A DNA stretch of 64,000 bases from NCBI RefSeq assembly GCF_004138485.1, contig NZ_ML142848.1, forward strand, positions 1,152,640 through 1,216,639, given 5' to 3'. The DNA is from Peristeroidobacter soli (GTDB taxonomy: Bacteria > Pseudomonadota > Gammaproteobacteria > Steroidobacterales > Steroidobacteraceae). A program made the translations under genes and the position numbers. Of this stretch, positions 44,168 to 53,987 are shown in pieces. A model generated the notes under the pieces. The model worked only from the letters and a program-made list of their open reading frames with translations, had not been told where the DNA came from and did no database searches. How positions within the stretch are numbered: position 1 is the stretch's first letter; every line of letters starts with the position of its first letter.

Positions 44168-45541
44168 ATGAAACTGGACGCTGCACTGATTCGTCGTTAT
44201 GACAGCCACGGACCGCGTTACACGTCCTATCCGACGGCGGTTCAGTTTCATTCCGGGTTCGATGAGCAGAGTTACCGGCGCGTCGCGTTCCTGAGTAACG
44301 CCGGCGCGCCGCGGCCGCTGTCGATCTACGTGCACGTGCCGTTTTGTGCCAAGCCTTGTTTCTACTGTGGCTGTAACAAAATCGTCACCCGCAATCCGGC
44401 GCATGCTGAACAGTACCTGCAACGGTTGCGTCGTGAGATCGAACTGCAAGGCGCGTTGTTCGAGCGGCGGCGGAATGTGCGTCAGATGCACTTCGGCGGC
44501 GGTACGCCCACCTATCTGACGATGGCTCAGCTCGGCGGCGTGTTCGATCATCTGGGCAACCATTTCAGCATCGATCGCTCCGAGCGCCGCGAATTCTCCA
44601 TCGAGATCGATCCCCGCACGCTCGACGCGAACACCCTGCCCGCGCTCGCAGGCTTGGGATTCAACCGGCTCAGTCTCGGCGTTCAGGACTTCGATCCCCG
44701 AGTGCAACAAGCGGTCAATCGCGAGCAAAGTCCTGAGCAAATTGCCGAATGCATGGCTCAGGCCCGCGCGCTGAACTACCGTTCGGTGAGCTTCGATCTC
44801 ATTTACGGCCTGCCCCTGCAAACGGTCCAGAGCTTCGGCCAGACGCTCGATACGGTGATCGGGATGCGCCCGGATCGCATCGCCGCTTACGGCTACGCTC
44901 ACATGCCTCGCCTGTTCAAGGCGCAGCGGGCGATCCATGCCGGGCAGCTGCCCGACTCGGAAACGCGCATGCAGTTGCTCGAGCTCACCGTCGAGCGGCT
45001 GACGGACGCAGGCTACGTCTACATCGGCATGGATCACTTCGCCCTGCCCGACGACGACCTGGCGCGCGCCATGCGCGACGGCAGCCTGCATCGTAACTTC
45101 CAGGGATATTCGACTCATGGCGATTGCGATCTGATCGGACTGGGCGTCAGCTCGATCGGCGCGGTCGGCAACTCTTATTCGCAGAATCGCAAGGATCTGT
45201 CCGGCTACTACGCCGCGCTCGATCAGGGCCGGCTGCCGGTGGATCGAGGCATCGCGCTGAGCGTCGACGATGTATTGCGCCGTGAAATCATTCAGCGACT
45301 CATGTGCAAGGGAGAGCTGCCCCTGCGTGAGATCGAAGCGCGCTACGCGCTCGATTTCAGCAGCTATTTTGCCGGCGAGCGGGTCGCGCTGAGTGCACTG
45401 GCCGAAGACGGGCTGATTACCAGCGATGCCGATACCATCAATGTGACCGAACGCGGCCGCGCGCTCCTGCGCACCATCGCCATGGTCTTCGACGCGTATC
45501 TGCCGCGCGCCGCGAGCACGCACTTCTCCAAGGTCATCTGA
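44168..45541 (+). CDS. hemN: Oxygen-independent coproporphyrinogen III oxidase
   Basis: HemN is a radical-SAM enzyme that converts coproporphyrinogen III to protoporphyrinogen IX without oxygen. The 457-residue product has the length of E. coli HemN. It contains the family start GPRYTSYPTAVQFHSGF. The iron-sulfur motif CAKPCFYCGC near residue 61, within VHVPFCAKPCFYCGCN, is CxxxCxxC followed by another Cys. GGGTPTYL lies near residue 112. It lies directly ahead of the cbb3 oxidase genes, which need heme at low oxygen. Confidence 0.97.
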   Translation: MKLDAALIRRYDSHGPRYTSYPTAVQFHSGFDEQSYRRVAFLSNAGAPRPLSIYVHVPFCAKPCFYCGCNKIVTRNPAHAEQYLQRLRREIELQGALFERRRNVRQMHFGGGTPTYLTMAQLGGVFDHLGNHFSIDRSERREFSIEIDPRTLDANTLPALAGLGFNRLSLGVQDFDPRVQQAVNREQSPEQIAECMAQARALNYRSVSFDLIYGLPLQTVQSFGQTLDTVIGMRPDRIAAYGYAHMPRLFKAQRAIHAGQLPDSETRMQLLELTVERLTDAGYVYIGMDHFALPDDDLARAMRDGSLHRNFQGYSTHGDCDLIGLGVSSIGAVGNSYSQNRKDLSGYYAALDQGRLPVDRGIALSVDDVLRREIIQRLMCKGELPLREIEARYALDFSSYFAGERVALSALAEDGLITSDADTINVTERGRALLRTIAMVFDAYLPRAASTHFSKVI

Positions 45542-45723
45542 TCGCCCGATCAGGCAATCCCTTAGCTACGCGCTTCGCAGGACGCGAAGGGCATGATCGC
45601 GTTCGACGTTGCCCGGGCGTCGAAATGAGAACCAGTCGGAATTCGCAGCCTTTATCAGGCATCCCACTCAGGGCTGGTGCGCAGTCTCTCTCGGGCTCTC
45701 CGTAATTAGAAAAAAAGTGCTGC

Positions 45724-45759
45724 AAGGTACCTTTGTTACGCCGACACAAACACCGTAAC
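45724..45759 (+). promoter_or_regulatory. Two inverted repeats just ahead of ccoN
   Basis: A perfect 10-base palindrome AAGGTACCTT lies at 45724-45733. It is followed by GTTACG (45735-45740) and CGTAAC (45754-45759) spaced by 13 bases, ending 11 bases before the ccoN ATG. The ribosome-binding site GAGG falls at the edge of the second repeat. These could be an operator or an RNA hairpin affecting ccoN. The rest of the 229-base hemN-ccoN gap shows no canonical FNR box. Confidence 0.45.
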
Positions 45760-45770
45760 GAGGCTCCTTA

Positions 45771-47243
<1,473 letters not shown>

Positions 47244-47255
47244 TCGCTCGCAATC

Positions 47256-47891
47256 ATGAAACACGAAACCGTTGAAAAGAAGATTGCCTTGATGGGCGGG
47301 CTGATCGCGCTGGTGATCAGCGTCGGCGGCCTGGTGGAGATCGCGCCGCTCTACATGCAGAGCTCGGTGATCGAGCCCTCGCCCGGCATCAAGCCCTACT
47401 CCGCGCTCGCGCTCGAAGGTCGCGACGTGTACGTGCGCGAGGGTTGTTACAACTGCCACTCGCAGATGGTGCGGCCGTTGCCGGCGGAAACCGAGCGCTA
47501 CGGTCACTACTCGATCGCCGGTGAAGCGGTGTACGACCATCCGTTCCAGTTCGGCTCCAAGCGCACGGGCCCGGATCTCGCGCGCGTCGGCGGTCGCTAC
47601 ACGGATGAATGGCATCGCATCCATCTGACCAATCCGCGCGACGTGGTGCCCGAATCGAACATGCCCGGCTTCCCCTGGCTCGCCGAGCGCACGATCGATC
47701 CGGCCGGCACCCAATCGAAGATGCAGGCGCTGCAGAAGATTGGCGTGCCCTATACGGCCCAGGAAATCGCGGATGCGCCGGAAGCCGTGCGTAACCGCAC
47801 CGAGATGGAAGCGCTGATCGCCTACATGCAAGGCCTGAAGTTTTATGGCGAGCCCAAGGCCGCCGCTGGATCCGCGAAGGGGCAGAAATGA
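47256..47891 (+). CDS. ccoO: Cytochrome cbb3 oxidase subunit II (monoheme c)
   Basis: CcoO is a membrane-anchored c-type cytochrome that passes electrons to CcoN. The 211-residue product has one N-terminal membrane helix (about residues 10-30) and one heme site, [16 protein letters not shown], near residue 64. The methionine-rich [11 protein letters not shown] near residue 138 supplies the axial ligand region. It lies 12 bases behind ccoN and overlaps ccoQ by four. Confidence 0.98.
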   Translation: MKHETVEKKIALMGGLIALVISVGGLVEIAPLYMQSSVIEPSPGIKPYSALALEGRDVYVREGCYNCHSQMVRPLPAETERYGHYSIAGEAVYDHPFQFGSKRTGPDLARVGGRYTDEWHRIHLTNPRDVVPESNMPGFPWLAERTIDPAGTQSKMQALQKIGVPYTAQEIADAPEAVRNRTEMEALIAYMQGLKFYGEPKAAAGSAKGQK

Positions 47892-48061
47892 ACATTGAAC
47901 TGAACATGGGCCTGGTGCGCGGGCTGCTGACGCTGATTTTGTTTCTTGCCTTCATGACCCTGTGGGCCTGGGCCTGGAACAAGAACCGCCAGCCTGATTT
48001 CGACCGTATGGCGAATCTGCCCCTGGAAGATCAAGACTCGAACCCGGAACAGCCGCGATGA
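47888..48061 (+). CDS. ccoQ: Cytochrome cbb3 oxidase subunit CcoQ
   Basis: CcoQ is a small subunit that stabilises the interaction of CcoP with the CcoNO core. The 57-residue product has one membrane helix, about residues 9-29, then a hydrophilic tail ([17 protein letters not shown]), the standard CcoQ shape. It is bracketed by four-base overlaps: its ATG with the ccoO stop, and its stop with the ccoP ATG. Confidence 0.95.
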   Translation: MNIELNMGLVRGLLTLILFLAFMTLWAWAWNKNRQPDFDRMANLPLEDQDSNPEQPR

Positions 48062-48987
48062 TCAGCCAACCCGCCAGTCTTTTTATCGTCGTCTTCACCG
48101 CGATCAACATCGTCGCCTGTCTGTGGCTGATGTGGTGGACCGCACGCACGCGCGTCGCCCCGAGCTCGCATGAGCAGTCCGCCGAGAGTGCCGGCAAGAC
48201 CGGCCACGTGTGGGACGGCGACCTGGAAGAACTGAACAATCCGCTGCCGCGCTGGTGGCTGGGCCTGTTCATCATCACCATCGTCTTCGGTGCCGGCTAT
48301 CTCACTTTCTATCCCGGCATGGGCAACTTTGCCGGCACCTCGAAGTGGAGCTCGGTCGGTGCTTATGAAGAGCAGGTCGCGCGTCAGCGCGCGGTGTTTG
48401 AAGAGAAGCTCGCCACGTTGAAAGACAGCTCGCTGAAGGAACTGGCCAACAACGGCAGCGCCATGGCGACCGCGAAGAACTTGTTTGGCGCCAACTGCGC
48501 CGGCTGCCACGGCTCGGATGCTCGCGGTGCCAAGGGCTTCCCCAACCTCACCGACAAGGACTGGTTGTGGGGCGGCGACGAGCAGCGCGTGCTGGAGACC
48601 ATCGAGCAGGGTCGTCACGGAATAATGCCGGCCCTCGGCAGCGCGCTCGGCGAGCAAGGCGTAAAAGAAGTTGCCTCGTATGTCGTGAGCTTGAGCGGCG
48701 GCAATGCGCCGGCCGACTGGGTCGCCGCCGGCCAGCAGCGTTTCGCGATGCTGTGCGTCGGTTGCCACGGCGTGGACGCCAAAGGCAATGCGATGCTCGG
48801 CGCACCGAATCTCACCGACAACGTCTGGCTGCACGGCGGTGACTTCGACACCGTGCGCGCCACCATCACCAACGGTCGCGACAATCAGATGCCCGCTCAC
48901 AAGGAACTGCTCGGCGACACCAAGGTGAAATTGCTCGCCGCTTACGTGCTCAGCCTCAGCGAGCCCGAAATGCATGTCGCGAACTGA
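48058..48987 (+). CDS. ccoP: Cytochrome cbb3 oxidase subunit III (diheme c)
   Basis: CcoP brings electrons from soluble cytochromes into the oxidase. The 309-residue product has two N-terminal membrane helices (about residues 5-25 and 63-83) joined by a loop. Two heme sites follow: CAGCHGSDARGAKGFPNL near residue 147 and CVGCHGVDAKGNAMLGAPNL near residue 233. The length fits the two-helix form of the family. Confidence 0.98.
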   Translation: MISQPASLFIVVFTAINIVACLWLMWWTARTRVAPSSHEQSAESAGKTGHVWDGDLEELNNPLPRWWLGLFIITIVFGAGYLTFYPGMGNFAGTSKWSSVGAYEEQVARQRAVFEEKLATLKDSSLKELANNGSAMATAKNLFGANCAGCHGSDARGAKGFPNLTDKDWLWGGDEQRVLETIEQGRHGIMPALGSALGEQGVKEVASYVVSLSGGNAPADWVAAGQQRFAMLCVGCHGVDAKGNAMLGAPNLTDNVWLHGGDFDTVRATITNGRDNQMPAHKELLGDTKVKLLAAYVLSLSEPEMHVAN

Positions 48988-49267
48988 GCAGCCCATGCAG
49001 TCCCGCTGGCCGCACTTCCTGGAGGACCTGGGAGTGCTGCTGTGGGCTTCGTTTCTCGCGGCATGTGTCGCCACGCTGGTGTTCTTCGGATTCTTCGACC
49101 CACAACTGCTCGTGGATGATGCCGCGCCGCCTGCGTGGCTGGCCGATCGTCGCGCCGGCTACACCGTCGGCTTTTTCTTTTTCTGGATGATGTCCGCTAT
49201 CGCCAGCTTTCTCACCGCCTACCTGATCGAGACTCGAAACGGCGCGGCGGACAGGGAACCCCGATGA
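48974..49267 (+). CDS. Small two-helix membrane protein in the cbb3 locus, unknown function
   Basis: I do not recognise a named family. The 97-residue product has two predicted membrane helices, at about residues 21-42 and 66-84, split by a short loop with FGFFDPQLLVDD and followed by a polar tail. It overlaps the ccoP end by 14 bases and the ccoG start by four; a second start at 48995 avoids the first overlap and loses seven residues. It is not CcoH/FixH, which is larger and has one helix plus a periplasmic domain. Position suggests a part in assembly or stability of the oxidase. Confidence 0.75.
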   Translation: MSRTEQPMQSRWPHFLEDLGVLLWASFLAACVATLVFFGFFDPQLLVDDAAPPAWLADRRAGYTVGFFFFWMMSAIASFLTAYLIETRNGAADREPR

Positions 49268-50658
49268 ACCCCGCGCGCGCTCCGCAACCCGTCAGCAATG
49301 ACGGCGGCCTTTATATCGCCCACCAGAAAGTGTATCCGCGTGAAGTCGCGGGGCGCTTCAACCGCCTGCGCGTCGCCGCCACCATCGCGCTGCTCGGATT
49401 GTTTTATGCGATGCCGTGGCTGCAATGGGACGGCCGCCAGGCGGTGCTGTTCGATCTGCCGGCCCGCAAGTTTTATATCTTCGGCCTGACGTTCTTTCCG
49501 CAGGACTTCTTCCTGCTGACCTGGCTGCTGATCATCGCGGCCTTGTCGCTGTTCTTCTTTACCGCCCTGGCCGGCCGCCTGTGGTGCGGCTTCGCCTGTC
49601 CGCAAACAGTGTGGACTGAAATCTTCGTCTGGATGGAACGCTGGACCGAAGGCAATCGGCAGCAGCGCATGCGGCTCGACAAGTCGGCGTGGTCCCCTGA
49701 AAAAGTGGCGCGCAAGGCCGCCAAGCAAGTGCTGTGGATCACTTTCGCGCTCTACACCGGCTACACCTTCGTCGGCTACTTCACGCCGGTGCGCACGCTG
49801 ACAGGCTCGGTGCTGACAGCAACCGTCGGTGGCTGGGAACTGTTCTGGATTCTGTTCTACGGCTTCGCCACCTACGGCAACGCCGGCTACATGCGAGAGC
49901 AAGTCTGCAAGTACATGTGTCCGTATGCGCGCTTCCAGGGTGCGATGTTCGACCGTAACACCCTGGTTATTTCTTACGACACCAAGCGCGGCGACCCGCG
50001 CGGCTCCCGCGCGCGCAATGTCGATCCGAAGAGCAAGGGTCTTGGCGACTGCATCGACTGCAAGCTGTGCGTGCAGGCGTGCCCGACCGGTATCGACATT
50101 CGTCAGGGCTTGCAGCTCGAATGCATCGCCTGCGCCGCGTGTATCGACGCGTGCGACGACGTGATGGACAAGATGAACTATCCGCGCGGCCTGGTTCGCT
50201 ACACGACCCAGAACGCCATGGATAACCAGCCCACTCGCGTCATCAGGCCGCGCACCATCATTTACGCCACAGTGCTGCTGGCGCTGGTCGTCGGATTCGG
50301 TGTGGCGGTCGCGAATCGTCATCTGGTCGAGATCGACGTGCTCCGCGACCGCAATGCTCTGTACCGCTCCATCGAGGGCGGCCGGGTCGAAAACGTCTAC
50401 ACCGTGCGTTTCATCAACAAAGACACGCGTGAGCACGCGCTGCGCATCGGCGCCGAAGGCATCGACGGCCTCACTGTCGACACCGATCGCGACTTGCAGC
50501 GAGTCGGCGCTGGTGAAGTCGTGAGTGTCGCGGTCCGTGTGCGAGCACCGAGCAACGCGATCAGCGGCGGCCGGGACATCCAGATCGTGGTTCATTCCGA
50601 CGATGGCGCCATCGAAGCCAAGTCCAAGGCGCGCTTCATCGCTCCGGTGGCTCGATGA
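49264..50658 (+). CDS. ccoG: Cytochrome oxidase accessory protein CcoG (FixG), iron-sulfur membrane protein
   Basis: CcoG is a polyferredoxin that reduces Cu(II) to Cu(I) during cbb3 assembly. The 464-residue product has membrane helices near residues 38-56, 85-105 and 158-178. It has cysteine motifs CGFACPQTVWTEIF and CKYMCPYARFQ, and two ferredoxin-type clusters in CIDCKLCVQACPTGIDIRQG and CIACAACIDACDDVMD. A C-terminal Ig-like domain of about 120 residues follows the last helix. The start overlaps the small gene before it and the stop overlaps ccoI. Confidence 0.96.
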   Translation: MNPARAPQPVSNDGGLYIAHQKVYPREVAGRFNRLRVAATIALLGLFYAMPWLQWDGRQAVLFDLPARKFYIFGLTFFPQDFFLLTWLLIIAALSLFFFTALAGRLWCGFACPQTVWTEIFVWMERWTEGNRQQRMRLDKSAWSPEKVARKAAKQVLWITFALYTGYTFVGYFTPVRTLTGSVLTATVGGWELFWILFYGFATYGNAGYMREQVCKYMCPYARFQGAMFDRNTLVISYDTKRGDPRGSRARNVDPKSKGLGDCIDCKLCVQACPTGIDIRQGLQLECIACAACIDACDDVMDKMNYPRGLVRYTTQNAMDNQPTRVIRPRTIIYATVLLALVVGFGVAVANRHLVEIDVLRDRNALYRSIEGGRVENVYTVRFINKDTREHALRIGAEGIDGLTVDTDRDLQRVGAGEVVSVAVRVRAPSNAISGGRDIQIVVHSDDGAIEAKSKARFIAPVAR

Positions 50659-53114
50659 ACATCTGCTTCCACTGCGGCGAGCCGCTGCGAGGCTCGACGC
50701 TGATTGCACGCGTCGAGCAGCGCGACGAGCCTGTGTGTTGCAGTGGCTGTCAGGCCGTCGCCGAGCTGATCGCCGGCACCGGCCTCGGTGATTTCTATCG
50801 CTACCGCGACGGCAGCTCCGTTCGCCCCAGCGAAGGGACTCAGACGGACAAGTGGCGGGTCTACGCCGATCCGCAGTTCGCGGCCCAATTCACCCAGACC
50901 GCGCCGGGACAGACATCCGTCACGTTGCTCATCGAAGGCCTGCGCTGCTCGGCGTGCAGCTGGCTGATCGATCAAGTGTTGCGTCGACACGCTGGCATTC
51001 ACGATGTGAGCGTGAACGCCGCGACGGGCCGAGCGAGCGTTATCTGGGACAGCACGAAGCTGAACCTGGCCGATGTCATGCGCACCATCGCGCAGCTCGG
51101 GTATGTGCCGCATCCGGTCACGGATGAAACCGTCACTCGGGCGTTACGCCAGGAGCGACGCGACAACCTCAAACGCCTGGCGGTCGCGGGCTTCGGCATG
51201 ATGCAAGTCATGATGTTCGCCGTCGCCGTCTACTCGGCCCAGCTCGCGAACGAAGTCATGGAGCCGTCGCTGCTGAACTACTTCCGCTTCGTCAGCCTGC
51301 TGGTCGCGACGCCCGTCATGTTCTACGCCGGCGCGCCGATTCTACTGAGCGCCTGGAACAGCTTGCGAAGCCGCTCGATCGGCATGGACGTTCCGGTGAG
51401 CATCGCACTGGTGCTCGCTTATGGCGCGAGCGTCTGGAACACGTTCAACGGCGCCGTCGGCGAGGTGTACTTCGACTCGGTCACCATGTTCATTTTCTTC
51501 CTGACGCTCGGCCGCTTCGTGCAGATGAGCGTTCGTCAGCACACCGCCGGCGTCACCGACGCCTTGGCGCGGCAGTTGCCGTCCATCGCTCACCGCATCG
51601 ACGCGGACAGGATCGAAGATGTGCCGGTGACCTCGCTGCGTGTCGGCGACCTGATCCAGGTGCGCCGAGGCGAGGTGCTGCCGGCCGACGGCCAGCTGCT
51701 CGATACCGAAGCTCACATCGATGAAGCCATGCTGACCGGTGAGTCGCTGCCGGTCCGGCATCAAGTGGGCCAGCGCGTAGTGGCGGGCACCATCAACGTC
51801 GACGGTCCGATCAGCATCAGGATCACCGCGCTGGGTGGAGACACGGCGCTATCTCACATCGTGGCACTGATGCAGCGAGCGCAAACCTACAAGCCGGCGC
51901 TGGCTCGCAATGCCGACGCCGCTGCCGGCAAGTTCCTTGGCTATGTGCTGATTGGCGCCGGACTCACCTGCGCGGCATGGCTGGCGATCAACCCGGCGCA
52001 GGCATTCGCTGCCACGCTGGCCGTGCTCGTTGTCGCCTGTCCATGCGCCTTCGCCATCGCCATGCCGGCGGCACTCGCCGCTGCGACGGCCAGCCTCGGA
52101 CGCCACGGCATCCTGCTGACCGATCCCGATGCGCTCGAAAGCCTGGCGAAAGTGGATCACATCGTGTTCGACAAGACCGGCACGCTGACTCGCGGCGAAC
52201 TGCACGTTTCCAAGTGTCTCTCCATGGGCGGTCTCAACGACTCTCGATGCCTGCAGATCGCGGCACTGCTCGAACGAGCCTCCGAACATCCGCTGGCCCG
52301 TGCGTTCGTGCCCTATCTCGACCAGGGGACCGTCGACGATCTGCGGACCGTCGCAGGCCGCGGCGTAGAGGGACGAATCGACGGCCGCCTGTATCGCATC
52401 GGCACCCCTGCCTTCGTCGCGGAGCTCCGCCAGGAACAGCAGCAGTCATCGTCGCCGGCCGAACTGATTGGCAGCGTCATTGCACTCGGCGATGAGAAAC
52501 GCGCGCTCGCATGGTTCGAGCTGACCGACTCGCTCCGACCGGCCGCGGCCAGCGCCGTCAACCAGCTGCGCTCGCTGAACATCGAACCTCAGATTCTCAG
52601 CGGCGACGCTCATGGCGCCGTCCAGGCCGTCGCTCAGCAGTGCGGCATCGCCGAATCCTTCGCGCGGCGCACGGCGAAAGAGAAGCTGGCGCACGTGCTG
52701 AATCTGCAGAAAAACGGCAAGCGCGTTGCCGTCATCGGCGATGGTGTCAACGACGCGCCGGTATTGGGCGCAGCCAATGTTTCCATCGCGATGGGCCGAG
52801 GCGCGGCGCTGGCTCATGCCAGTGCCGGATTGGTGCTGGTCAGTGACAATCTGGCCGCGCTTCCGGAAGCCGTGCTGCTCGCACGTCGCACTTTGCGAAT
52901 CGCGAAACAGAATCTGCTGTGGGCCGCGATCTACAATCTAGGCTCGATCCCGCTGGCTGCGCTAGGCTTCATTCCGCCGTGGCTCGCGGCGCTGGGCATG
53001 TCGCTCAGTTCGGTCGCTGTAGTATTGAATTCAACTCGACTGTTGCCGCGGGCGACTCGCAAGACGACGCCACCGGCCATGACATCCGCTCACCTGCGGG
53101 AGACGACGGCATGA
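50655..53114 (+). CDS. ccoI: Copper-exporting P-type ATPase CcoI (FixI)
   Basis: CcoI moves Cu(I) across the membrane for insertion into CcoN. The 819-residue product has an N-terminal metal-binding part with CFHC and CCSGC pairs and an HMA domain with CSACSW near residue 98. The CPC ion-pathway motif (ACPCAFAIAMP, Cys near residues 462 and 464) and the phosphorylation site DKTGTLT with Asp506 follow. The hinge motif GDGVNDAP lies near residue 695. It follows ccoG with a four-base overlap, so no ccoH gene sits between them. Confidence 0.97.
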   Translation: MNICFHCGEPLRGSTLIARVEQRDEPVCCSGCQAVAELIAGTGLGDFYRYRDGSSVRPSEGTQTDKWRVYADPQFAAQFTQTAPGQTSVTLLIEGLRCSACSWLIDQVLRRHAGIHDVSVNAATGRASVIWDSTKLNLADVMRTIAQLGYVPHPVTDETVTRALRQERRDNLKRLAVAGFGMMQVMMFAVAVYSAQLANEVMEPSLLNYFRFVSLLVATPVMFYAGAPILLSAWNSLRSRSIGMDVPVSIALVLAYGASVWNTFNGAVGEVYFDSVTMFIFFLTLGRFVQMSVRQHTAGVTDALARQLPSIAHRIDADRIEDVPVTSLRVGDLIQVRRGEVLPADGQLLDTEAHIDEAMLTGESLPVRHQVGQRVVAGTINVDGPISIRITALGGDTALSHIVALMQRAQTYKPALARNADAAAGKFLGYVLIGAGLTCAAWLAINPAQAFAATLAVLVVACPCAFAIAMPAALAAATASLGRHGILLTDPDALESLAKVDHIVFDKTGTLTRGELHVSKCLSMGGLNDSRCLQIAALLERASEHPLARAFVPYLDQGTVDDLRTVAGRGVEGRIDGRLYRIGTPAFVAELRQEQQQSSSPAELIGSVIALGDEKRALAWFELTDSLRPAAASAVNQLRSLNIEPQILSGDAHGAVQAVAQQCGIAESFARRTAKEKLAHVLNLQKNGKRVAVIGDGVNDAPVLGAANVSIAMGRGAALAHASAGLVLVSDNLAALPEAVLLARRTLRIAKQNLLWAAIYNLGSIPLAALGFIPPWLAALGMSLSSVAVVLNSTRLLPRATRKTTPPAMTSAHLRETTA

Positions 53115-53281
53115 GCATTCTGTTCGTTCTGATTCCGCTGAGCCTGGCGCTGGTGGTGTTCGCCGGCTGGGGCTTCTTCTGGGCCGTCAACACCGGTCAG
53201 TTCGACGATCTGGAATCGCCGGGCTGGGACGCGCTGCGCGACGACGCGCCGCCGGCGGAGAAACCGAACCTCGATGGCTGA
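53111..53281 (+). CDS. ccoS: Cytochrome cbb3 oxidase maturation protein CcoS
   Basis: CcoS is a small membrane protein needed to put cofactors into the oxidase. The 56-residue product has one N-terminal helix (about residues 2-22), then the conserved FFWAVNTGQFDDLESPGW and a short polar tail, which is diagnostic of the family. It overlaps ccoI by four bases and the next gene by eight. Confidence 0.95.
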   Translation: MSILFVLIPLSLALVVFAGWGFFWAVNTGQFDDLESPGWDALRDDAPPAEKPNLDG

Positions 53282-53987
53282 CGCGACCGACGCCATCAGT
53301 CTGTCGGCTGCGTTCATTGCCGGCGTCGCCGGCAGCGCTCATTGTTTCGCCATGTGCGGCGGCTTGGCGGGCGCGCTCGGCATGCGAGCGCGCACTACCG
53401 CGACGACTCCTCGTAGCGCGTTCACCAACGCGCTGTCCTATCACGTCGGCCGGCTGAGCGGCTATGCGATGGCTGGCGCCATCTGCGGCTTGATCGGCGC
53501 CTCGCTGCAAGCGGTGCTCGATCTCGCCAGCATCGGAGCGACGTTACGCGTCGCCAGCGGCGTGCTGTTGATGTTGATCGCCTTGCGAATGCTGTCGCCG
53601 TGGAATCCGCTGCGATGGCTGGAAACGTTGGGTGCAAAATTCTGGCGTCGGCTGCAGCCGTTCACCCTCGGCACCGGCAAATTGACCGGTCACACCCACG
53701 CCATCGCGCTCGGCTTTCTGTGGGGCTGGCTGCCGTGCGGCCTGGTCTACTCGATGTTGTTGTTCGCGGCGTTCAGCGGCCACGCCTTGAATGGAGCGGC
53801 GATTCTATTGGCGTTCGGTCTGGGCACGCTGCCGTCGATGCTGACCAGCAGCGTGCTCGCCTCTCAGATGCAACGTTTCCTCAAGAGTCGCTGGCCGCGA
53901 TTTGCCAGCGGCACGCTACTGCTGCTGTTTGGCGCCTGGATGATCTGGGTGTCGATACCCGCGGGCGGCCACGCGCATCATCATTGA
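53274..53987 (+). CDS. DsbD_2/TauE-type membrane protein at the end of the cbb3 locus
   Basis: The 237-residue product has about six membrane helices and the motif GSAHCFAMCGGLAGALG near residue 18, repeated in form by LPCGLVYSMLLFAAFSG near residue 158. These Cys/Pro helices are typical of the DsbD transmembrane-like (often labelled sulfite exporter TauE/SafE) proteins found after ccoS in many proteobacteria. A role in copper or thiol handling for the oxidase is likely but unproven. The C-terminus is His-rich (GGHAHHH) and could bind metal. It overlaps ccoS by eight bases and converges on the SulP gene with a seven-base overlap. Confidence 0.82.
   Translation: MADATDAISLSAAFIAGVAGSAHCFAMCGGLAGALGMRARTTATTPRSAFTNALSYHVGRLSGYAMAGAICGLIGASLQAVLDLASIGATLRVASGVLLMLIALRMLSPWNPLRWLETLGAKFWRRLQPFTLGTGKLTGHTHAIALGFLWGWLPCGLVYSMLLFAAFSGHALNGAAILLAFGLGTLPSMLTSSVLASQMQRFLKSRWPRFASGTLLLLFGAWMIWVSIPAGGHAHHH

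Noticed and set aside
45536-45552. TGAT-N6-ATCA at the hemN stop codon, considered as an FNR site
   Set aside because: The spacing is six bases where FNR needs four, and it lies within a short palindrome at the end of the gene. It was not taken as an FNR box.
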